A DNA stretch of 64,000 nt from Gracilaria gracilis. Taxonomy: Eukaryota; Rhodophyta; Florideophyceae; Gracilariales; Gracilariaceae. A program made the position numbers and the translations under genes. A model generated the notes under the pieces. That model was given only the letters and a program-made list of their open reading frames with translations. It searched no databases and was not told the DNA's origin. Positions 23,201 to 37,000 of this stretch are shown one piece after another (the stretch's first letter is position 1; every line of letters begins with the position of its first letter). The DNA lies in NCBI GenBank assembly GCA_030374805.1, contig JARGSG010000241.1, positions 327,391 to 391,390 on the forward strand. Direction: 5' to 3'.

Positions 23201-26200
23201 CAGAGAGTAAAAAAAACAGGTATCAGAGGTGTAGGGAAGACGGTATTTTCAGTTTTGAGCAGAAAGGAGGTGAAAAACATTCATAGTGGAAAGAATTTGG
23301 GTTTTATTTTGACTAGGGGTTCATAGGTGGAGGTCAGACGAGAAGCCGAAGTGATGGGCGATATGCTTGCCTGTTTTGGGGTTTGTTTGGGGTTTGTTTT
23401 CAACCGATTAATGTGGCTGCAGTGGCGATTGCTGTGGTTGCAAGGTTTTGTGCCCTGGAAGGGTTTGCTGGGGATGGAAAGAGATTGGCATGTATACAAC
23501 ATACTGAATGGGGAATTAGCATAATTGGATTGGTTGATAATCACTGATGGGGTACGTGAAGGTAGCCATGATAGTATTTGGGGGGCTTGTGGTCAGGGTT
23601 GTTTGCATTGTGGTTTTGGTGGTGGCTTGTGCGGGTTATGGTTTCCAATGACCCACTGAACGATTTGGTAGGGTTTCGATAGTGTATATCTACACATAAA
23701 GTGTGTTTCCGACTGTCATGAAATCAAGGGTGCTAGATTTTGGCTCTAGAAGGCAATGGAAGCCAATTGGAAAGTACAGCGATTTTTGTGCTGTTCATGT
23801 AGTAGATTTTGTTAGTAGTAATTGACATGACGTGTTGCGGTTTTTGGCGAGATGTTTGAGGAGAATGTGGGAAGAGTGTGGGAGGGATCTGAGAGTGAAG
23901 ATTGCGTTTTGTGTAATTGAAAATGCAAAAAAGTAATTGAAAAAAGCGAGAAGTACGTTGAAGGGGGGTATAACGGTAGAAAATGGGAATGGGAGACGGT
24001 CAGAGAGTAAAAAAACAGGTATCAGAGGTGTAGGGAAGACGGTATTTTCAGTTTTGAGCAGAAAGGAGGTGAAAAACATTCATAGTGGAAAGAATTTGGG
24101 TTTTATTTTGACTAGGGGTTCATAGGTGGAGGTCAGACGAGAAGCCGAAGTGATGGGCGATATGCTTGCCTGTTTTGGGGTTTGTTTGGGGTTTGTTTTC
24201 AACCGATTAATGTGGCTGCAGTGGCGATTGCTGTGGTTGCAAGGTTTTGTGCCCTGGAAGGGTTTGCTGGGGATGGAAAGAGATTGGCGTGTATAGAACA
24301 TACTGAATGGGAATTAGCATAATTGGATTGGTTGATAATCACTGATGGGGTACGTGAAGGTAGCCATGATAGTATTTGGGGGGCTTGTGGTCAGGGTTGT
24401 TTGCATTGTGGTTTTGGTGGTGGCTTGTGCGGGTTATGGTTTCCAATGACCCACTGAACGATTTGGTAGGGTTTCGATAGTGTATATCTACACATAAAGT
24501 GTGTTTCCGACTGTCATGAAATCAAGGGTGCTAGATTTTGGCTCTAGAAGGCAATGGAAGCCAATTGGAAAGTACAGCGATTTTTGTGCTGTTCATGTAG
24601 TAGATTTTGTTAGTAGTAATTGACATGACGTGTTGCGGTTTTTGGCGAGATGTTTGAGGAGAATGTGGGAAGAGTGTGGGAGGGATCTGAGAGTGAAGAT
24701 TGCGTTTTGTGTAATTGAAAATGCAAAAAAGTAATTGAAAAAAGCGAGAAGTACGTTGAAGGGGGTATAACGGTAGAAAATGGGAATGGGAGACGGTCAG
24801 AGAGTAAAAAAAACAGGTATCAGAGGTGTAGGGAAGACGGTATTTTCAGTTTTGAGCAGAAAGGAGGTGAAAAACATTCATAGTGGAAAGAATTTGGGGT
24901 TTTATTTTGACTAGGGGTTCATAGGTGGAGGTCAGACGAGAAGCCGAAGTGATGGGCGATATGCTTGCCTGTTTTGGGGTTTGTTTGGGGTTTGTTTTCA
25001 ACCGATTAATGTGGCTGCAGTGGCGATTGCTGTGGTTGCAAGGTTTTGTGCCCTGGAAGGGTTTGCTGGGGATGGAAAGAGATTGGCGTGTATAGAACAT
25101 ACTGAATGGGAATTAGCATAATTGGATTGGTTGATAATCACTGATGGGGTACGTGAAGGTAGCCATGATAGTATTTGGGGGGCTTGTGGTCAGGGTTGTT
25201 TGCATTGTGGTTTTGGTGGTGGCTTGTGCGGGTTATGGTTTCCAATGACCCACTGAACGATTTGGTAGGGTTTCGATAGTGTATATCTACACATAAAGTG
25301 TGTTTCCGACTGTCATGAAATCAAGGGTGCTAGATTTTGGCTCTAGAAGGCAATGGAAGCCAATTGGAAAGTACAGCGATTTTTGTGCTGTTCATGTAGT
25401 AGATTTTGTTAGTAGTAATTGACATGACGTGTTGCGGTTTTTGGCGAGATGTTTGAGGAGAATGTGGGAAGAGTGTGGGAGGGATCTGAGAGTGAAGATT
25501 GCGTTTTGTGTAATTGAAAATGCAAAAAAGTAATTGAAAAAAGCGAGAAGTACGTTGAAGGGGGTATAACGGTAGAAAATGGGAATGGGAGACGGTCAAA
25601 GAGTAAAAAAACAGGTATCAGAGGTGTAGGGAAGACGGTATTTTCAGTTTTGAGCAGAAAGGAGGTGAAAAACATTCATAGTGGAAAGAATTTGGGTTTT
25701 ATTTTGACTAGGGGTTCATAGGTGGAGGTCAGACGAGAAGCCGAAGTGATGGGCGATATGCTTGCCTGTTTTGGGGTTTGTTTGGGGTTTGTTTTCAACC
25801 GATTAATGTGGCTGCAGTGGCGATTGCTGTGGTTGCAAGGTTTTGTGCCCTGGAAGGGTTTGCTGGGGATGGAAAGAGATTGGCGTGTATAGAACATACT
25901 GAATGGGAATTAGCATAATTGGATTGGTTGATAATCACTGATGGGGTACGTGAAGGTAGCCATGATAGTATTTGGGGGGCTTGTGGTCAGGGTTGTTTGC
26001 ATTGTGGTTTTGGTGGTGGCTTGTGCGGGTTATGGTTTCCAATGACCCACTGAACGATTTGGTAGGGTTTCGATAGTGTATATCTACACATAAAGTGTGT
26101 TTCCGACTGTCATGAAATCAAGGGTGCTAGATTTTGGCTCTAGAAGGCAATGGAAGCCAATTGGAAAGTACAGCGATTTTTGTGCTGTTCATGTAGTAGA

Positions 26201-28066
26201 TTTTGTTAGTAGTAATTGACATGACGTGTTGCGGTTTTTGGCGAGATGTTTGAGGAGAATGTGGGAAGAGTGTGGGAGGGATCTGAGAGTGAAGATTGCG
26301 TTTTGTGTAATTGAAAATGCAAAAAAGTAATTGAAAAAAGCGAGAAGTACGTTGAAGGGGGTATAACGGTAGAAAATGGGAATGGGAGACGGTCAGAGAG
26401 TAAAAAAACAGGTATCAGAGGTGTAGGGAAGACGGTATTTTCAGTTTTGAGCAGAAAGGAGGTGAAAAACATTCATAGTGGAAAGAATTTGGGTTTTATT
26501 TTGACTAGGGGTTCATAGGTGGAGGTCAGACGAGAAGCCGAAGTGATGGGCGATATGCTTGCCTGTTTTGGGGTTTGTTTGGGGTTTGTTTTCAACCGAT
26601 TAATGTGGCTGCAGTGGCGATTGCTGTGGTTGCAAGGTTTTGTGCCCTGGAAGGGTTTGCTGGGGATGGAAAGAGATTGGCGTGTATAGAACATACTGAA
26701 TGGGAATTAGCATAATTGGATTGGTTGATAATCACTGATGGGGTACGTGAAGGTAGCCATGATAGTATTTGGGGGGCTTGTGGTCAGGGTTGTTTGCATT
26801 GTGGTTTTGGTGGTGGCTTGTGCGGGTTATGGTTTCCAATGACCCACTGAACGATTTGGTAGGGTTTCGATAGTGTATATCTACACATAAAGTGTGTTTC
26901 CGACTGTCATGAAATCAAGGGTGCTAGATTTTGGCTCTAGAAGGCAATGGAAGCCAATTGGAAAGTACAGCGATTTTTGTGCTGTTCATGTAGTAGATTT
27001 TGTTAGTAGTAATTGACATGACGTGTTGCGGTTTTTGGCGAGATGTTTGAGGAGAATGTGGGAAGAGTGTGGGAGGGATCTGAGAGTGAAGATTGCGTTT
27101 TGTGTAATTGAAAATGCAAAAAAGTAATTGAAAAAAGCGAGAAGTACGTTGAAGGGGGTATAACGGTAGAAAATGGGAATGGGAGACGGTCAGAGAGTAA
27201 AAAAACAGGTATCAGAGGTGTAGGGAAGACGGTATTTTCAGTTTTGAGCAGAAAGGAGGTGAAAAACATTCATAGTGGAAAGAATTTGGGTTTTATTTTG
27301 ACTAGGGGTTCATAGGTGGAGGTCAGACGAGAAGCCGAAGTGATGGGCGATATGCTTGCCTGTTTTGGGGTTTGTTTGGGGTTTGTTTTCAACCGATTAA
27401 TGTGGCTGCAGTGGCGATTGCTGTGGTTGCAAGGTTTTGTGCCCTGGAAGGGTTTGCTGGGGATGGAAAGAGATTGGCGTGTATAGAACATACTGAATGG
27501 GAATTAGCATAATTGGATTGGTTGATAATCACTGATGGGGTACGTGAAGGTAGCCATGATAGTATTTGGGGGGCTTGTGGTCAGGGTTGTTTGCATTGTG
27601 GTTTTGGTGGTGGCTTGTGCGGGTTATGGTTTCCAATGACCCACTGAACGATTTGGTAGGGTTTCGATAGTGTATATCTACACATAAAGTGTGTTTCCGA
27701 CTGTCATGAAATCAAGGGTGCTAGATTTTGGCTCTAGAAGGCAATGGAAGCCAATTGGAAAGTACAGCGATTTTTGTGCTGTTCATGTAGTAGATTTTGT
27801 TAGTAGTAATTGACATGACGTGTTGCGGTTTTTGGCGAGATGTTTGAGGAGAATGTGGGAAGAGTGTGGGAGGGATCTGAGAGTGAAGATTGCGTTTTGT
27901 GTAATTGAAAATGCAAAAAAGTAATTGAAAAAAGCGAGAAGTACGTTGAAGGGGGTATAACGGTAGAAAATGGGAATGGGAGACGGTCAGAGAGTAAAAA
28001 AACAGGTATCAGAGGTGTAGGGAAGACGGTATTTTCAGTTTTGAGCAGAAAGGAGGTGAAAAACAT

Positions 28067-31000
28067 TCATAGTGGAAAGAATTTGGGTTTTATTTTGACT
28101 AGGGGTTCATAGGTGGAGGTCAGACGAGAAGCCGAAGTGATGGGCGATATGCTTGCCTGTTTTGGGGTTTGTTTGGGGTTTGTTTTCAACCGATTAATGT
28201 GGCTGCAGTGGCGATTGCTGTGGTTGCAAGGTTTTGTGCCCTGGAAGGGTTTGCTGGGGATGGAAAGAGATTGGCGTGTATACAACATACTGAATGGGAA
28301 TTAGCATAATTGGATTGGTTGATAATCACTGATGGGGTACGTGAAGGTAGCCATGATAGTATTTGGGGGGCTTGTGGTCAGGGTTGTTTGCATTGTGGTT
28401 TTGGTGGTGGCTTGAGCGGGTTATGGTTTCCAATGACCCACTGAACGATTTGGTAGGGTTTCGATAGTGTATATCTACACATAAAGTGTGTTTCCGACTG
28501 TCATGAAATCAAGGGTGCTAGATTTTGGCTCTAGAAGGCAATGGAAGCCAATTGGAAAGTACAGCGATTTTTGTGCTGTTCATGTAGTAGATTTTGTTAG
28601 TAGTAATTGACATGACGTGTTGCGGTTTTTGGCGAGATGTTTGAGGAGAATGTGGGAAGAGTGTGGGAGGGATCTGAGAGTGAAGATTGCGTTTTGTGTA
28701 ATTGAAAATGCAAAAAAGTAATTGAAAAAAGCGAGAAGTACGTTGAAGGGGGTATAACGGTAGAAAATGGGAATGGGAGACGGTCAGAGAGTAAAAAAAC
28801 AGGTATCAGAGGTGTAGGGAAGACGGTATTTTCAGTTTTGAGCAGAAAGGAGGTGAAAAACATTCATAGTGGAAAGAATTTGGGTTTTATTTTGACTAGG
28901 GGTTCATAGGTGGAGGTCAGACGAGAAGCCGAAGTGATGGGCGATATGCTTGCCTGTTTTGGGGTTTGTTTGGGGTTTGTTTTCAACCGATTAATGTGGC
29001 TGCAGTGGCGATTGCTGTGGTTGCAAGGTTTTGTGCCCTGGAAGGGTTTGCTGGGGATGGAAAGAGATTGGCGTGTATAGAACATACTGAATGGGAATTA
29101 GCATAATTGGATTGGTTGATAATCACTGATGGGGTACGTGAAGGTAGCCATGATAGTATTTGGGGGGCTTGTGGTCAGGGTTGTTTGCATTGTGGTTTTG
29201 GTGGTGGCTTGTGCGGGTTATGGTTTCCAATGACCCACTGAACGATTTGGTAGGGTTTCGATAGTGTATATCTACACATAAAGTGTGTTTCCGACTGTCA
29301 TGAAATCAAGGGTGCTAGATTTTGGCTCTAGAAGGCAATGGAAGCCAATTGGAAAGTACAGCGATTTTTGTGCTGTTCATGTAGTAGATTTTGTTAGTAG
29401 TAATTGACATGACGTGTTGCGGTTTTTGGCGAGATGTTTGAGGAGAATGTGGGAAGAGTGTGGGAGGGATCTGAGAGTGAAGATTGCGTTTTGTGTAATT
29501 GAAAATGCAAAAAAGTAATTGAAAAAAGCGAGAAGTACGTTGAAGGGGGTATAACGGTAGAAAATGGGAATGGGAGACGGTCAGAGAGTAAAAAAACAGG
29601 TATCAGAGGTGTAGGGAAGACGGTATTTTCAGTTTTGAGCAGAAAGGAGGTGAAAAACATTCATAGTGGAAAGAATTTGGGTTTTATTTTGACTAGGGGT
29701 TCATAGGTGGAGGTCAGACGAGAAGCCGAAGTGATGGGCGATATGCTTGCCTGTTTTGGGGTTTGTTTGGGGTTTGTTTTCAACCGATTAATGTGGCTGC
29801 AGTGGCGATTGCTGTGGTTGCAAGGTTTTGTGCCCTGGAAGGGTTTGCTGGGGATGGAAAGAGATTGGCGTGTATACAACATACTGAATGGGAATTAGCA
29901 TAATTGGATTGGTTGATAATCACTGATGGGGTACGTGAAGGTAGCCATGATAGTATTTGGGGGGCTTGTGGTCAGGGTTGTTTGCATTGTGGTTTTGGTG
30001 GTGGCTTGAGCGGGTTATGGTTTCCAATGACCCACTGAACGATTTGGTAGGGTTTCGATAGTGTATATCTACACATAAAGTGTGTTTCCGACTGTCATGA
30101 AATCAAGGGTGCTAGATTTTGGCTCTAGAAGGCAATGGAAGCCAATTGGAAAGTACAGCGATTTTTGTGCTGTTCATGTAGTAGATTTTGTTAGTAGTAA
30201 TTGACATGACGTGTTGCGGTTTTTGGCGAGATGTTTGAGGAGAATGTGGGAAGAGTGTGGGAGGGATCTGAGAGTGAAGATTGCGTTTTGTGTAATTGAA
30301 AATGCAAAAAAGTAATTGAAAAAAGCGAGAAGTACGTTGAAGGGGGTATAACGGTAGAAAATGGGAATGGGAGACGGTCAGAGAGTAAAAAAACAGGTAT
30401 CAGAGGTGTAGGGAAGACGGTATTTTCAGTTTTGAGCAGAAAGGAGGTGAAAAACATTCATAGTGGAAAGAATTTGGGTTTTATTTTGACTAGGGGTTCA
30501 TAGGTGGAGGTCAGACGAGAAGCCGAAGTGATGGGCGATATGCTTGCCTGTTTTGGGGTTTGTTTGGGGTTTGTTTTCAACCGATTAATGTGGCTGCAGT
30601 GGCGATTGCTGTGGTTGCAAGGTTTTGTGCCCTGGAAGGGTTTGCTGGGGATGGAAAGAGATTGGCGTGTATAGAACATACTGAATGGGAATTAGCATAA
30701 TTGGATTGGTTGATAATCACTGATGGGGTACGTGAAGGTAGCCATGATAGTATTTGGGGGGCTTGTGGTCAGGGTTGTTTGCATTGTGGTTTTGGTGGTG
30801 GCTTGTGCGGGTTATGGTTTCCAATGACCCACTGAACGATTTGGTAGGGTTTCGATAGTGTATATCTACACATAAAGTGTGTTTCCGACTGTCATGAAAT
30901 CAAGGGTGCTAGATTTTGGCTCTAGAAGGCAATGGAAGCCAATTGGAAAGTACAGCGATTTTTGTGCTGTTCATGTAGTAGATTTTGTTAGTAGTAATTG

Positions 31001-34000
31001 ACATGACGTGTTGCGGTTTTTGGCGAGATGTTTGAGGAGAATGTGGGAAGAGTGTGGGAGGGATCTGAGAGTGAAGATTGCGTTTTGTGTAATTGAAAAT
31101 GCAAAAAAGTAATTGAAAAAAGCGAGAAGTACGTTGAAGGGGGTATAACGGTAGAAAATGGGAATGGGAGACGGTCAGAGAGTAAAAAAACAGGTATCAG
31201 AGGTGTAGGGAAGACGGTATTTTCAGTTTTGAGCAGAAAGGAGGTGAAAAACATTCATAGTGGAAAGAATTTGGGTTTTATTTTGACTAGGGGTTCATAG
31301 GTGGAGGTCAGACGAGAAGCCGAAGTGATGGGCGATATGCTTGCCTGTTTTGGGGTTTGTTTGGGGTTTGTTTTCAACCGATTAATGTGGCTGCAGTGGC
31401 GATTGCTGTGGTTGCAAGGTTTTGTGCCCTGGAAGGGTTTGCTGGGGATGGAAAGAGATTGGCGTGTATACAACATACTGAATGGGAATTAGCATAATTG
31501 GATTGGTTGATAATCACTGATGGGGTACGTGAAGGTAGCCATGATAGTATTTGGGGGGCTTGTGGTCAGGGTTGTTTGCATTGTGGTTTTGGTGGTGGCT
31601 TGAGCGGGTTATGGTTTCCAATGACCCACTGAACGATTTGGTAGGGTTTCGATAGTGTATATCTACACATAAAGTGTGTTTCCGACTGTCATGAAATCAA
31701 GGGTGCTAGATTTTGGCTCTAGAAGGCAATGGAAGCCAATTGGAAAGTACAGCGATTTTTGTGCTGTTCATGTAGTAGATTTTGTTAGTAGTAATTGACA
31801 TGACGTGTTGCGGTTTTTGGCGAGATGTTTGAGGAGAATGTGGGAAGAGTGTGGGAGGGATCTGAGAGTGAAGATTGCGTTTTGTGTAATTGAAAATGCA
31901 AAAAAGTAATTGAAAAAAGCGAGAAGTACGTTGAAGGGGGTATAACGGTAGAAAATGGGAATGGGAGACGGTCAGAGAGTAAAAAAACAGGTATCAGAGG
32001 TGTAGGGAAGACGGTATTTTCAGTTTTGAGCAGAAAGGAGGTGAAAAACATTCATAGTGGAAAGAATTTGGGTTTTATTTTGACTAGGGGTTCATAGGTG
32101 GAGGTCAGACGAGAAGCCGAAGTGATGGGCGATATGCTTGCCTGTTTTGGGGTTTGTTTGGGGTTTGTTTTCAACCGATTAATGTGGCTGCAGTGGCGAT
32201 TGCTGTGGTTGCAAGGTTTTGTGCCCTGGAAGGGTTTGCTGGGGATGGAAAGAGATTGGCGTGTATAGAACATACTGAATGGGAATTAGCATAATTGGAT
32301 TGGTTGATAATCACTGATGGGGTACGTGAAGGTAGCCATGATAGTATTTGGGGGGCTTGTGGTCAGGGTTGTTTGCATTGTGGTTTTGGTGGTGGCTTGT
32401 GCGGGTTATGGTTTCCAATGACCCACTGAACGATTTGGTAGGGTTTCGATAGTGTATATCTACACATAAAGTGTGTTTCCGACTGTCATGAAATCAAGGG
32501 TGCTAGATTTTGGCTCTAGAAGGCAATGGAAGCCAATTGGAAAGTACAGCGATTTTTGTGCTGTTCATGTAGTAGATTTTGTTAGTAGTAATTGACATGA
32601 CGTGTTGCGGTTTTTGGCGAGATGTTTGAGGAGAATGTGGGAAGAGTGTGGGAGGGATCTGAGAGTGAAGATTGCGTTTTGTGTAATTGAAAATGCAAAA
32701 AAGTAATTGAAAAAAGCGAGAAGTACGTTGAAGGGGGTATAACGGTAGAAAATGGGAATGGGAGACGGTCAGAGAGTAAAAAAACAGGTATCAGAGGTGT
32801 AGGGAAGACGGTATTTTCAGTTTTGAGCAGAAAGGAGGTGAAAAACATTCATAGTGGAAAGAATTTGGGTTTTATTTTGACTAGGGGTTCATAGGTGGAG
32901 GTCAGACGAGAAGCCGAAGTGATGGGCGATATGCTTGCCTGTTTTGGGGTTTGTTTGGGGTTTGTTTTCAACCGATTAATGTGGCTGCAGTGGCGATTGC
33001 TGTGGTTGCAAGGTTTTGTGCCCTGGAAGGGTTTGCTGGGGATGGAAAGAGATTGGCGTGTATACAACATACTGAATGGGAATTAGCATAATTGGATTGG
33101 TTGATAATCACTGATGGGGTACGTGAAGGTAGCCATGATAGTATTTGGGGGGCTTGTGGTCAGGGTTGTTTGCATTGTGGTTTTGGTGGTGGCTTGAGCG
33201 GGTTATGGTTTCCAATGACCCACTGAACGATTTGGTAGGGTTTCGATAGTGTATATCTACACATAAAGTGTGTTTCCGACTGTCATGAAATCAAGGGTGC
33301 TAGATTTTGGCTCTAGAAGGCAATGGAAGCCAATTGGAAAGTACAGCGATTTTTGTGCTGTTCATGTAGTAGATTTTGTTAGTAGTAATTGACATGACGT
33401 GTTGCGGTTTTTGGCGAGATGTTTGAGGAGAATGTGGGAAGAGTGTGGGAGGGATCTGAGAGTGAAGATTGCGTTTTGTGTAATTGAAAATGCAAAAAAG
33501 TAATTGAAAAAAGCGAGAAGTACGTTGAAGGGGGTATAACGGTAGAAAATGGGAATGGGAGACGGTCAGAGAGTAAAAAAACAGGTATCAGAGGTGTAGG
33601 GAAGACGGTATTTTCAGTTTTGAGCAGAAAGGAGGTGAAAAACATTCATAGTGGAAAGAATTTGGGTTTTATTTTGACTAGGGGTTCATAGGTGGAGGTC
33701 AGACGAGAAGCCGAAGTGATGGGCGATATGCTTGCCTGTTTTGGGGTTTGTTTGGGGTTTGTTTTCAACCGATTAATGTGGCTGCAGTGGCGATTGCTGT
33801 GGTTGCAAGGTTTTGTGCCCTGGAAGGGTTTGCTGGGGATGGAAAGAGATTGGCGTGTATAGAACATACTGAATGGGAATTAGCATAATTGGATTGGTTG
33901 ATAATCACTGATGGGGTACGTGAAGGTAGCCATGATAGTATTTGGGGGGCTTGTGGTCAGGGTTGTTTGCATTGTGGTTTTGGTGGTGGCTTGTGCGGGT

Positions 34001-37000
34001 TATGGTTTCCAATGACCCACTGAACGATTTGGTAGGGTTTCGATAGTGTATATCTACACATAAAGTGTGTTTCCGACTGTCATGAAATCAAGGGTGCTAG
34101 ATTTTGGCTCTAGAAGGCAATGGAAGCCAATTGGAAAGTACAGCGATTTTTGTGCTGTTCATGTAGTAGATTTTGTTAGTAGTAATTGACATGACGTGTT
34201 GCGGTTTTTGGCGAGATGTTTGAGGAGAATGTGGGAAGAGTGTGGGAGGGATCTGAGAGTGAAGATTGCGTTTTGTGTAATTGAAAATGCAAAAAAGTAA
34301 TTGAAAAAAGCGAGAAGTACGTTGAAGGGGGTATAACGGTAGAAAATGGGAATGGGAGACGGTCAGAGAGTAAAAAAACAGGTATCAGAGGTGTAGGGAA
34401 GACGGTATTTTCAGTTTTGAGCAGAAAGGAGGTGAAAAACATTCATAGTGGAAAGAATTTGGGTTTTATTTTGACTAGGGGTTCATAGGTGGAGGTCAGA
34501 CGAGAAGCCGAAGTGATGGGCGATATGCTTGCCTGTTTTGGGGTTTGTTTGGGGTTTGTTTTCAACCGATTAATGTGGCTGCAGTGGCGATTGCTGTGGT
34601 TGCAAGGTTTTGTGCCCTGGAAGGGTTTGCTGGGGATGGAAAGAGATTGGCGTGTATACAACATACTGAATGGGAATTAGCATAATTGGATTGGTTGATA
34701 ATCACTGATGGGGTACGTGAAGGTAGCCATGATAGTATTTGGGGGGCTTGTGGTCAGGGTTGTTTGCATTGTGGTTTTGGTGGTGGCTTGAGCGGGTTAT
34801 GGTTTCCAATGACCCACTGAACGATTTGGTAGGGTTTCGATAGTGTATATCTACACATAAAGTGTGTTTCCGACTGTCATGAAATCAAGGGTGCTAGATT
34901 TTGGCTCTAGAAGGCAATGGAAGCCAATTGGAAAGTACAGCGATTTTTGTGCTGTTCATGTAGTAGATTTTGTTAGTAGTAATTGACATGACGTGTTGCG
35001 GTTTTTGGCGAGATGTTTGAGGAGAATGTGGGAAGAGTGTGGGAGGGATCTGAGAGTGAAGATTGCGTTTTGTGTAATTGAAAATGCAAAAAAGTAATTG
35101 AAAAAAGCGAGAAGTACGTTGAAGGGGGTATAACGGTAGAAAATGGGAATGGGAGACGGTCAGAGAGTAAAAAAACAGGTATCAGAGGTGTAGGGAAGAC
35201 GGTATTTTCAGTTTTGAGCAGAAAGGAGGTGAAAAACATTCATAGTGGAAAGAATTTGGGTTTTATTTTGACTAGGGGTTCATAGGTGGAGGTCAGACGA
35301 GAAGCCGAAGTGATGGGCGATATGCTTGCCTGTTTTGGGGTTTGTTTGGGGTTTGTTTTCAACCGATTAATGTGGCTGCAGTGGCGATTGCTGTGGTTGC
35401 AAGGTTTTGTGCCCTGGAAGGGTTTGCTGGGGATGGAAAGAGATTGGCGTGTATACAACATACTGAATGGGAATTAGCATAATTGGATTGGTTGATAATC
35501 ACTGATGGGGTACGTGAAGGTAGCCATGATAGTATTTGGGGGGCTTGTGGTCAGGGTTGTTTGCATTGTGGTTTTGGTGGTGGCTTGAGCGGGTTATGGT
35601 TTCCAATGACCCACTGAACGATTTGGTAGGGTTTCGATAGTGTATATCTACACATAAAGTGTGTTTCCGACTGTCATGAAATCAAGGGTGCTAGATTTTG
35701 GCTCTAGAAGGCAATGGAAGCCAATTGGAAAGTACAGCGATTTTTGTGCTGTTCATGTAGTAGATTTTGTTAGTAGTAATTGACATGACGTGTTGCGGTT
35801 TTTGGCGAGATGTTTGAGGAGAATGTGGGAAGAGTGTGGGAGGGATCTGAGAGTGAAGATTGCGTTTTGTGTAATTGAAAATGCAAAAAAGTAATTGAAA
35901 AAAGCGAGAAGTACGTTGAAGGGGGTATAACGGTAGAAAATGGGAATGGGAGACGGTCAGAGAGTAAAAAAACAGGTATCAGAGGTGTAGGGAAGACGGT
36001 ATTTTCAGTTTTGAGCAGAAAGGAGGTGAAAAACATTCATAGTGGAAAGAATTTGGGTTTTATTTTGACTAGGGGTTCATAGGTGGAGGTCAGACGAGAA
36101 GCCGAAGTGATGGGCGATATGCTTGCCTGTTTTGGGGTTTGTTTGGGGTTTGTTTTCAACCGATTAATGTGGCTGCAGTGGCGATTGCTGTGGTTGCAAG
36201 GTTTTGTGCCCTGGAAGGGTTTGCTGGGGATGGAAAGAGATTGGCGTGTATAGAACATACTGAATGGGAATTAGCATAATTGGATTGGTTGATAATCACT
36301 GATGGGGTACGTGAAGGTAGCCATGATAGTATTTGGGGGGCTTGTGGTCAGGGTTGTTTGCATTGTGGTTTTGGTGGTGGCTTGTGCGGGTTATGGTTTC
36401 CAATGACCCACTGAACGATTTGGTAGGGTTTCGATAGTGTATATCTACACATAAAGTGTGTTTCCGACTGTCATGAAATCAAGGGTGCTAGATTTTGGCT
36501 CTAGAAGGCAATGGAAGCCAATTGGAAAGTACAGCGATTTTTGTGCTGTTCATGTAGTAGATTTTGTTAGTAGTAATTGACATGACGTGTTGCGGTTTTT
36601 GGCGAGATGTTTGAGGAGAATGTGGGAAGAGTGTGGGAGGGATCTGAGAGTGAAGATTGCGTTTTGTGTAATTGAAAATGCAAAAAAGTAATTGAAAAAA
36701 GCGAGAAGTACGTTGAAGGGGGTATAACGGTAGAAAATGGGAATGGGAGACGGTCAGAGAGTAAAAAAACAGGTATCAGAGGTGTAGGGAAGACGGTATT
36801 TTCAGTTTTGAGCAGAAAGGAGGTGAAAAACATTCATAGTGGAAAGAATTTGGGTTTTATTTTGACTAGGGGTTCATAGGTGGAGGTCAGACGAGAAGCC
36901 GAAGTGATGGGCGATATGCTTGCCTGTTTTGGGGTTTGTTTGGGGTTTGTTTTCAACCGATTAATGTGGCTGCAGTGGCGATTGCTGTGGTTGCAAGGTT